The notes beneath the pieces were generated by a model. That model worked only from the letters and a program-made list of their open reading frames with translations. It made no database searches and was not told where the DNA came from. From the NCBI GenBank assembly GCA_963691705.1, contig OY829541.1, forward strand, positions 14,006,564 through 14,070,563: DNA of 64,000 nt, read 5' to 3'. Of the stretch, positions 55,672 through 64,000 are shown piece by piece (within the stretch, counting starts at the first letter, position 1; every line of letters starts with the position of its first letter). Position numbers and translations under genes: made by a program. The stretch comes from Viola odorata (taxonomy: Eukaryota > Streptophyta > Magnoliopsida > Malpighiales > Violaceae).

Positions 55672-56184
55672 ACGCGAAAACTAAAAAAATTATTAGACCT
55701 GACGACTTCAAGCGACACCGAGAAGAAGAATGAAGACGAGAATGAGAACGAGGAGGAAGACGAGGATGACCCACCTGTCAAAAAGCAAAAACAGCTCTCT
55801 TCTCTTCGTAGAAGACCAAGAAGAAAAATAGTAGTTTTGGAATAAGCGAAGAAGAAGAAGAATCATTTTGGAATAAGAAGAAGAAGCGAAGAAGAAAATA
55901 AATGAAGAGTTAATAATCAATTAGAATAATAATTAGAGAGAGAACAGTGAAGCTGACATAATAAAATTACCATTAGTTAGTAATTATGTTTAAAAGTACT
56001 AGACAATGAGAAATAAATTTATAAAATATAATTTAATGGGAAAAAATTCTAATCTTTAACTTCTCTTGTTCACAAAGATTTTAGATAAGGATTTTGCCAT
56101 ACGAAAACAAACTGAGCACGTGTTAGGAAAGCTATTACACGTGATAAATACAGAACAGAAACATAAGCAGAAACCAATCCAAAA

Positions 56185-57791
56185 ATGCTAACCGGACAAG
56201 ATCTGTGCATCACCATGGACCCGCTCTCCACCGCAGCTACCACCCCCCCGCAAGCTTCTCTTGATGTGCAGCTACGGCGGCCGCATTGTACAATACCCCT
56301 ACAAGAAATCCTTCCTTTACGCTGGCGGCGATACCCGAATCATCTCCATCCCCACCGCCACCAATAACTTCACCATTTCCTCCCTCACCGCTCACTTATC
56401 CGCCGCTCTCAACATCTCCACTCCCTTTAACCTCAAGTACCTTCTTCCCGGAGACGCCCTCGATTCCCTCATCTCCGTCTGCACCGAAGAAGACCTCCTC
56501 CTCATGCTAGACGAGCACCGCCTCAATCTTGGGGCTCCGCGCATCCGATTATTCCTCTTCCCCTCGGAGAAACGTGCCGCCACCCAATTGAAGCATCCCA
56601 AGACCGAGTCATGGTTCGTGGACACGCTCAAAAGTGCCAAATTCATGCAGTGCGAGCGGAGTAGTAACAATAGCAATAATAGTAATAATGGGATTTATGA
56701 GGCGGAGTCCTTGTCACTGGAAACGACATCGTCTTTTGGGTCTGCTTCTTCTTCGGTTTCGTCGTCGAATGGGGCGGGTAAATGTTCGGGAGAGTATGTT
56801 GTTAATGGGGCTGCTTTGGAGGATACCAATAATGAGCTCAAATCATCAACTCCTGAATCAGTTCCGAGGTACATTTTACCATTTCTTCTGGGTTTGCGTT
56901 GAGTTCTTGGAGTGGTTAAGTCTTTTTATGTTTAATTCCTGAACTTCTAGTTATGAATTTTTTTTCTATCCCCTTCAAATGGAGTTATTATAGGATATTG
57001 ATGAGTATAAATGGTTGTCTAATTTGCTGTGACAGTGATAATAGTGTGGCACCTACTGCTTGTCATCAACATTGTGGAGTTGTTCTTGTTGCTGCAGGAC
57101 AAAATTTAGTTTCTCCAAATCCATGTATACCAGATCGTAAAACATATGGCCCTTGCATTGCAAGTGTTGGGGTAGATAAGATGGTTGATGTTTCAAGGAT
57201 TCCCTGGCCACAAAAGTCACTGTTTGTTCCTGCAGGTGCTTCAAATTATGTATCCCCAAACCCAACTTCTGCAGCGCCCATACCTTGAGGGTCACTGTTT
57301 GTTCCTGTGGGAAGCCTTATAATTATCCACCACAAAGTAGTTTGATTCATATGAAAACGGCTCCCAGTAATTCCCCCGTGATGCATCCTGTTTCATATGC
57401 TACTTCTGGCCAAGTGGCGTACAAAGTTGCAGCTGGTTTGCCGTTAACAGAGACAGCATCACAAGTATACCAACCGATCCCAATGTCAAATTCACTCTCC
57501 AATCTCCCTGCTTGTGAAAATCTTCACCAGGCTGGACTTCTTCCTCAAATCAATAACCAAGCTCAGTCCATTAGTGTTACTTCCGTTGAGTTTGCTAAAT
57601 ATGTTAATGAACCTGTTGACAACTCTGAACGTGCCCTAATATATAAATCTCAACCTCCACCCCCATTCACTACATTACCTTGTCAATTTAAAACCATGTC
57701 CAATGCAGAAGCATTACTGTTATCTGGGAAGAATTCACAGTTACAGATGGATAGTGTCAAGCAACAACAAAGAACCCTACTGCCACGATAG
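56185..57791 (+). pseudogene. PB1-domain protein gene, frame broken twice
   Basis: Exon 1 starts at ATG 56185 or, more likely, 56215 (MDPLSTAATT). A run of seven C at 56243-56249 shifts the frame; the PB1 domain is then open (MCSYGGRIVQYPYKKSFLYA, GGDTRIISIP, CTEEDLLLMLDEH). The intron 56869-57035 (GTACAT...GACAG) keeps the frame from SVP to DNSVAPT. Exon 2 breaks again near 57308-57315, next to a short duplication of TCACTGTTTGTTCCTG. It then continues GKPYNYPPQSSLIHMK to TAG at 57789. PB1 domains mediate protein-protein pairing. It is either a recent pseudogene or a real gene with two assembly indels. Confidence 0.75.
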
Positions 57792-58499
57792 AAACGACCT
57801 TGGGTCTTCTCCCTTTGGTAATTTTATTTCCCTTGATTTTCTTTTTCCAACTTTGGTATTATTAATAGCTGTAGAAGGTTCATTACAGTCTCTTGCTCTT
57901 TTGCTGTCTGACATCTGTATTCGTGCTCTTTGATATGAGAGGTTATACAGCAAATGTTATGCAATGGTATTATGTGGTAGATTGATAAAGTGTATTTATT
58001 GTTTTCTTTCTGAATTTAAGAACACTTTTGCATGGTGTTATCAAATGCTTTTGAGCACGTATCCAAGTCCTTAAGAGCCACTAGGCAGTGGCATAGTGGC
58101 CTATTGGATCATGTGTTAGTGAAATTCAGAAGGCATGACCTATTCTAATAGCTTGTGCTAAGCCAGAGCACCTCAACATCTGGCCCAAACAAGAACTGAA
58201 AATTACTCCTATCCCACTTTTAAGGAAATAAAATGAATGAAATCAAAGGCTACTATGGCTCATCTTAGGACTAAGGTTAGAACTAAGGTTTGAATATTAG
58301 AGAACTAAATTGTCACTCTCTTTCTTTTTATACTTTTTTCCCTCTATTGTAATAGCATGCAAGTGCACCTCAACATCAATTAGCCATAGTTTTGTTTTTC
58401 CTCCCTTCTTCTGGTTGACATCACTTCAGCAAGATAAATATCTCTAGTGCTGCCATCACCTGTGACCTACATAAATAACCAATAATGCGTAAGATGTTG
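57792..58499. other. 3' flank of the PB1 gene, no other gene seen
   Basis: TTTTATTTCCC and AATGGTATTATGTGG stretches could hold the PB1 polyadenylation region. The rest is unremarkable AT-rich DNA. Confidence 0.4.
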
Positions 58500-58700
58500 G
58501 AAAAATAAAGACCACCCGAGTTTCTCTTAATGGAATGATACTGTCCGCTTTGGGCCTGAGCTCTCACGGTTTTCACAAAAGATCTCATTCCATTAAGAAG
58601 ATTCACTCCTCTTATATTAGTTTTTACTTCTCTTTTCTTTCCGATGTGGGACTTCGGTTCGCACACCTCAACATAAGACCCATCCAGTGATGGTACAATG
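58500..58700 (-). promoter_or_regulatory. Repeat with an snRNA-like USE plus TATA promoter
   Basis: On the minus strand AAGTCCCACATCGG (58641-58654) matches the upstream sequence element of plant U-snRNA genes (RTCCCACATCG). A TATA box (CTAATATAAG, 58611-58620) follows 20 bp downstream. Next come TCTTAATGGAATGAGATC and GGCCCAAAGCGGACAGTATC, a combination seen in a widespread dicot repeat. No snRNA sequence follows, so it is probably a dispersed element carrying this promoter. Confidence 0.5.
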
Positions 58701-58861
58701 GGAGTAATTGATATATCTTCCTCAATCAAGCTCCTGACTTATAGCCTCAAGCTACGGGTGTGATGCTGGACAACTAAGGCATAATATTTTGTGCATGGAT
58801 GTAACTCTTTTGTTGAGGTTGATTTTTGGGTTCAGGGTTTCACATTTATGAGGTTAGGGTT

Positions 58862-59171
58862 TGATACGAGCATGGATGAGTAGCATGAAGACTACTTTCC
58901 TCCAAGCTCGGATCATGGCTATGCCACAATAGCTATAAGGGAAGATTTGCAATCATGATGGAGCAAGCACTTAGGAAGGAGGAAGCCAAGGAAGGGCCAA
59001 GCTTCTTCAATTGGGTGGCTCACATCAAAGCAGAAGAAGGCCTAAGCTCACATCCAAGCACAAGAAGGTCATACCTCGGCTCTGAGGCCAACCCTTGAAC
59101 CTTCGATTTTGATCTAACAAAAGCACAGTCATAATTGTGTGTTTCCTTGTTCTATTGTGAAGAAACACACT
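58862..59171 (+). repeat. Element G, 5' LTR (start only)
   Basis: It opens TGATACGAGCATGGATG and aligns with the 3' LTR start at 60429 for about 310 bp (ATGATGGAGCAAGCACTTAG, AAGCCAAGGAA, GGTGGCTCACATC). It then diverges at about 59172. The rest of the LTR and the primer site are missing. Confidence 0.75.
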
Positions 59172-59700
59172 CAGTTGCAGCGTATCTAAGGGTGGGCAAT
59201 GAGGGCAACTGCCCCCACTGGCCAAAAGAAAAATAGTCCCTATATGTTATTTGTTATTAATTTTGCCCCCACAAAAATATTAATATTGGTGCATTATCTC
59301 ACAAACTAGTATATAAGTGACTATGTAAATGTATTAGTTTTAAAGTCTTGATCCATAGGTCATACATTAAAAACTAGATAAGATTTTTAATTTATCTAGT
59401 CTATCAAAGATCAAATCAACAATATATTTCTAAATAAAAGTGTTGAACCACTTATACCAAGGATGAGTTTACATGGAATTATCCTCACTAATATTTATGA
59501 AAAATAATAAGAAGAAAATATCTATGTATTTGCGCCGCAAAAATTAATTATTTTAGCACATACATATTACATAACAAGAATGACTTAAGTTATAAAATCC
59601 AATTAAATAGTCTAAAATCAAACAAAATGGCCCATTTTACATGTCACAAAACTAATGATGCTACTTGTATTACTAACTTATTTTTCCATAAGATTGTGAG
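59172..59700. other. Insertion or replacement inside element G
   Basis: From CAGCGTATCTAAGGGTGGGC the sequence no longer matches the LTR. A GC-rich hairpin-like GAGGGCAACTGCCCCC follows, similar in style to the end of the hAT-like element at 49114. The remainder is AT-rich and non-coding. A matching right end was not found. Confidence 0.3.
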
Positions 59701-60428
59701 ATTGCAGGTGTGGCTAAGTCTATTGTTAGTGATAGAGATACAATTTTTTTGAGCCATTTTTGGCGTGTTGTGAGCTAAATTGGGTACCAAACTTTTGTTC
59801 TCCACTTCGTGTCATACTCAAACTAATGGCCAAACTGAAGTGATCAATAGGACTTTAGGGGGCTATTTTGCGTGCCATGGTTAAAAAGTATGCTAAGTCT
59901 GTGGAGGATTGCATACCATTAATTGAATTTGCATACAATTGCACCATGCATGTACTCGTTTTTCTCCTTTTGAAATTATTTATGGGTTTAATCCCCACAC
60001 ATCCCCACAAACTTACTTCCTCTACCCTTGAGTGATTTTGTTATCATAGATGAAGTAAGCAAGGCAATCTTAATGAAAAAGAGCCATGAGGGAGCCAAGA
60101 AACGCATTGAGAGCATGAATAAAAAAGTGGCTCACAAGAGGAACCATGGCAGGTGCACCCAATCCTTTGAAGTGGGTGATTGGGTGTGGCTTCATTTCAC
60201 AAGGAATGGTTTCCTACTTTGAGAAAGAACAAGATAAATGCAAAGGGAAATGATCTTTGTCAAGTGGTGGAAAAGATCAACAACAATGCATACAAACTTG
60301 ATCTCGAGTGAGTATGGCCTTGTTTATGATTCTTTCAATGTTATTGAACTTTCCCCATTTCTTGTAGGTGATGATGTCGAGGATGGATTTGGTTTTGATT
60401 TGAGGTCTAATTCTCTCTTAGGGGGGGA
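59701..60428 (+). pseudogene. Element G integrase remnant and polypurine tract
   Basis: In shifting frames one reads SIVSDRDTIFLSHFWRV, then [20 protein letters not shown], and IPLIEFAYN. The C-terminal domain shows FEVGDWVWLHFTRN, and SEYGLVYDSFNVIELSPFLV follows. The last codons DLRSNSLLGG overlap the tract TTAGGGGGGGA (60418-60428), right before the 3' LTR. It is 5'-truncated and full of stops, and belongs to the same broad group as elements B and D. Confidence 0.8.
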
Positions 60429-62880
60429 TGATACGAGCATGGATGCGGAGCATGAAGACTACTTACCTCCAAGCTTAGATAATGAGTGTGGCACAAGAGC
60501 CAAGGCCAGGGAAGACTTGCAATCATGATGGAGCAAGCACTTAGGAAGAAGGAAGTTGATGCGTGCTTGTCGAGGGCACAATCAAACATAATAATAAAGA
60601 CCTATTATCAAGTGCATAATAAATTGTGCATAGTGGTAACAGGGTCGATCCACGGAGACTAGGGCAAGACTCTTACTTTCATGCATGACAAAGACAAACA
60701 AACCTAGACAGCAATAAAAAGGAGGGAGTTTAGTTTGCTAATAAGTTAACCAAGAGAGATAAAAGCTAACAAGTTAACTAATAAAAACAGTAATCGAGGG
60801 CACGACATGTAAAAAATACTAAAAGAAAGAGTCAAGGGCAAGACAGATAAATAGGAAAATAAATAAAGACATGAAAGCAGATAAGAAAGATTCCTAGCAA
60901 AAGTACTTCTCAGGTTGCATCGAGGCCTCGTTAGTCATCGGCACAGAAATATTCTACTCTAGTGCCATAGACATGCTATAGGGGCCATATTTTCACGTAA
61001 ACCCCCTACTTTCTTTCTTAAGAGAAACTACCCCCCATTTTTCCTGTTAATAAGGTAGTCGTGACGTTGCACCGTCCTCCCAGGCCAGGGGCGGGAGGCA
61101 ATACTCACAACGCCCTTGAAGAGAAGGAAAGACACGTCTAGAGCTCGATACCTCTCAGCTTGTCAGGCTCGCAACACTGCCCTAATTTCTCGCTTGCTCT
61201 AGACAGAACGGACCAAGCTAATGACAATCCATCTAGCGTCTACTTTATTCCAAAGCTTCGCGTTAGTTATAACTAAGGAGATGATGAAGATCTAGGATAG
61301 TAAATTAAAAGGTGATCAAACTCCTAACAAGACCATCTAGATCTAGCATTAAAACAGTAAGAGAATAAATATAGCGAAGAGAGTATATTAAAAATAGTTT
61401 GGTTTGGAGACTACCTCATGCAACCCTTAAAACACCCTTACTAAGTTTAAGAACTTAGCCACACATATTAATCAATGACAAAACAGAAGTAAAGGGAAGC
61501 ATACAAGAGAAGAGAAATGAAAGGAAAATATGATAATATTAAATACCAGCAGGAGCTTGGTTTAGAGAGTAATACCGGCGATGGCTACAAGAAGATGGGA
61601 GTGACAAATCTCAAGAAGAATGTGGGCCACTGCTCCCAAAAAGATCCTATGATGTAAATGCAAGAAGTGATGCCCTAAAAACCCTACAACTACTATTTAT
61701 ATACTCTCATAGCTCACTAGAAGACAAAAGGGCAGCTAAGAGAAAGGGACAAAAGAGGGAGGAGCCCTAAAGGAATATTCCTAGGGTAGCCAAAAAGAAT
61801 CTGGGAAGGAATCCCGCTAGAATCTCGCCGCGCGCGTCCTTGAGGAGAAGTTTGCACGTGCGGCAGTGAGCTCAGGCCAAAATACAGCTCTGAATGACAA
61901 AAGCTGGCGTCCAGGGCAAGATAGCACAACTGGCATTAGGGTCTCGACGAGAGTAGGAACAACAGGGCCTCGACGCTTTTAGATCCTCAGCAGAATTCCA
62001 CAAAAAAGGCACTTTTCAGCATCTTTTCCTCTTTGAGCTCAGATCTGCAAAAAGTACGATTTCAAAGGAAAATTAGCAGAATCATGCCCAAGATAAGCCC
62101 AAAAATATAGAGGAAAACATGGCCAAAATGCGCTATATCAGAAGCCAAGGAAAGGTTCAAGTGGGTGGCTCACATCTAAGCATAAGAAGGCCTAAGCTCG
62201 ACCGAGAGACCGGAGGCCATCCCTCGAACCCTTGATTTTGATCTGACAAAAGCACAATCACAGTGGTGTGTTTCCCTATTCTATTGTGAAGAAACACACT
62301 CTCAATTGTGATTTTATCCTATTTACACCTTCCCATTTTGATATGACAAAAGCACAATCTCGGTTGTGTCTTTTCCCTATTATGTTGAGAAGAAACACAC
62401 TCTCATATGTGTTTTTGTCCGACTTACGTTTTCCTAGCCACATGCCTAGCAATGTGGTACACATCATCCAAGAGACCCATATTGAAGACCTTGTAATAGC
62501 TTTTCCTCTTCTTTTCCCTTAGTATATATACTTAGAGAGAGACATACTTTAGGGTTGTCTTTGATTCGATAAACTTGTGAGATATTCTCCCTCTTTTTAA
62601 ACACCACTTCACATTTTGTGATCTATCTTAGGGTTAGCTTGGTTTTGCAAGTTCATCATATCTCAAGCTAGTTTTTTCAAGATGTATTCTTGAAAGGGTT
62701 TAGCTTGAAGACTTGAGATTCTATTTTCTTTTTAGTAACGTTGCTCCAAACATGTTTTGGTAAGGGTTTACTAAGAATCTAGTCCTTTCTTATAATTGAT
62801 ACTTTCATCAATTAAAAGTGATTTCTTTCTTTCATTTTGTGTGTTCTTGTGTTGATTTATATCTCTTGTGTTCAACCAAC
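60429..62880 (+). repeat. Element G, 3' LTR, split by an Athila solo LTR
   Basis: The LTR begins at 60429 and is interrupted at 60556. It resumes at 62141 with CCAAGGAAAGG after the duplicated bases, matching 58975 onward. Beyond about 62300 it has three imperfect copies of AGAAACACACTCTCA/GACAAAAGCACAATC. A TATA box (AGTATATATACTTAG) lies at 62521-62535. The end is not resolved; about 62880 is a guess. Confidence 0.65.
60557..62140 (-). mobile_element. Solo LTR, Athila type
   Basis: This 1584-bp unit opens TGATGCGTGCTTGTC and closes GCGCTATATCA in plus coordinates. It is flanked by GAAGT (60552-60556) and GAAGC (62141-62145), a 5-bp duplication with one change. The minus strand aligns with the element F LTR (TGATA.AGC.C, GCAGATCTGAG, GTCGAGGCCCT). 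It has a TATA box (TATATAAATAG, 61693-61703). No internal sequence remains, as expected after LTR-LTR recombination. Confidence 0.82.
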
Positions 62881-63233
62881 CTCTCAAAGAGGATAGATCC
62901 TACCAACAACAAGTTAAGGATCGACCTTTTCATCCATTCAAGGAGCCGAGACCTTATTAGGGTTGGTGAGTTTTGATAATGATTTAGGATTTTCTAGATG
63001 GCCGATGGTAATGAACTGTGATCTAGAGGTGCTAAGATGAAATAAATCAAACGTGGTTATAGGAGTCACATATAAGGGTTTCATTGCATCCCAACTACCA
63101 ACCATAGTTGACTTCTGAAAAGTACGAATTTCAGTGATTAAAAGTAAGCACACTTTGCATTAATAAGACCATGAGAAGAATTCACGGCCCAAAAGTAGAA
63201 GGAATTGGGTGGTGTCATACTTCTCTACCAACT
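62881..63233. other. Short non-coding stretch, no feature seen
   Basis: It may include the end of the element G LTR and its target duplication. There is no ORF of note and no RNA gene. Confidence 0.35.
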
Positions 63234-64000
63234 TGATAGTGTGTATTTTATATACGATTTAGTCTCTCTTTTCTGTCTATTTTAGATTTAGATGCTATTG
63301 ATTAGTGTCTATTTCCTTCATATTTGTAGATGAAAGCATTAAAGAACACACTATTAGCTGGATTTTGACGAGTTACTTATTGTCTTGCCCTCGCCGTAAC
63401 TATCTACCAGTGACTTGAAGTCCAATCCGATTTATGGAAAGTCCGATTATAGAAAGTCTGATGGTGTTGCGGTTTCTTCTCTCACGTGTCCAACTTATCA
63501 AGGAGCATTAATTACATGTCTAGTTCAATTAATAGTAGGACTTCTAGTATATATATATATATATATTAGATTTTTAGGGTTTTTGTAAGGAGTTTTTACT
63601 TAGCTACGTTTTACTTGTTCTTCTCCAATTTTTTACGAGTCTTGTAGCTACTTTGGAGAGTTGTTGTGTTCAACAGTGACTCCTTTTCTTCTCTTCTTCT
63701 TAATTCTATTTTACGATTTATTTTTATATTTGCTTTGTTTATTTAATTATGAGTATGAGTAGCTAAATCTCCTTTTTTTAGTAAAAATCATCAAAGGTTG
63801 CGATTAACTAAATTGTGAGGTCTAAACGTTCATAAATTTCATAATTCGTATTTACTTATTTATTAATTGAACGTCATATTATTTATGCTTGATTTTCAGT
63901 TAGGCCAACCTAGAATTATTCATGGATAAGTATTTTCATTCTTGCAACCTAGCCACTATGCGAAGCTATTTGATAGAGTAGACACCTAACTCAAAGGAAT
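63234..64000 (+). repeat. Athila-type LTR, partial (runs off the right edge)
   Basis: It starts TGATAGTGTGTATTTTATAT, like the element F LTR start TGATAGCACGTTTC. Shared landmarks follow in order: TTTGTAGATGAAAGCAT, a (TA)n TATA region at 63549-63567, TTAGGGTTTTTGTAAGGA, and GAGTATGAGTAGCTAAAT. It is much diverged from F. The partner LTR would lie to the right of the window. Confidence 0.7.

Noticed and set aside
56392..56676. Minus-strand ORF opposite the PB1 exon
   Set aside because: The plus strand carries a recognisable PB1 domain and an in-frame intron; the minus frame is a shadow.
1..64000. tRNA, rRNA or other structural RNA genes
   Set aside because: No cloverleaf with A and B boxes or rRNA-like block was noticed on either strand; the tRNA-like matches are primer-binding sites. 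A computed tRNA scan was not possible.

Overview
The window is plant nuclear DNA, almost certainly from a flowering plant and probably a eudicot. It is typical of repeat-rich, gene-poor chromatin. The evidence is stacked Ty3/gypsy retrotransposons of several lineages (Athila, Tat-like and chromovirus-like), a copia remnant, a MuDR-type transposase, a hAT-like non-autonomous element, spliceosomal introns, and broken pieces of plant genes (DRG GTPase, LRR receptor, PB1-domain protein). The species cannot be named from the sequence. I see no intact, unquestionable host gene; the best candidate is the PB1 gene at 56185-57791, which carries two frame breaks.

Layout. (1) 1-17755 is a nest. An Athila-type element C (minus strand; pol 14881-16310, LTR 16344-17755) was interrupted by element A (minus; 5' LTR 14081-14880, internal 470-3342 and 12651-14078, 3' LTR running off the left edge). 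A was interrupted by element B (3348-12645, flanked by GTATG duplications). B was interrupted inside its RNase H region by an LTR-LTR derivative (5797-7231). (2) 17756-26560 holds an LTR relic and copy X of a Tat-like element. X has a minus-strand 3' LTR and a set of plus-strand (antisense) intron-containing genes, two of them carrying the putative gypsy-type transposon domain. (3) 26561-32640 is a mosaic: a 5' LTR fragment (E), a degenerate acidic ORF, a 5'-truncated gypsy element (D), and a copia RNase H/LTR joined to D at about 31886. (4) 32640-36551 is AT-rich, with no gene I can support. (5) 36552-40457 is copy Y of the Tat-like module. It is interrupted by Athila element F (5' LTR 40458-42086, gag-pol 42144-47715, env-like ORF 48274-48868), whose 3' end is missing. 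(6) 48980-58860 is the most host-like stretch: a hAT-like element full of ~104-bp repeats, LRR and DRG pseudogenes, a MuDR-type transposase with a nearby gene fragment, the PB1 gene, and a USE/TATA repeat. (7) 58862-63233 is a degenerate gypsy element G with an Athila-type solo LTR in its 3' LTR. (8) A further Athila-type LTR starts at 63234 and runs off the right edge.

How the parts relate. Nearly every coding stretch belongs to a retrotransposon gag-protease-RT-RNase H-integrase chain, and every chain is broken. The exception in kind is the X/Y gene set: two diverged copies share gene order, introns and splice sites on the strand opposite to their LTRs. That is the most interesting system here. 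Many frame breaks in otherwise well-preserved ORFs sit at short homopolymers, so some of the apparent decay may be assembly error.
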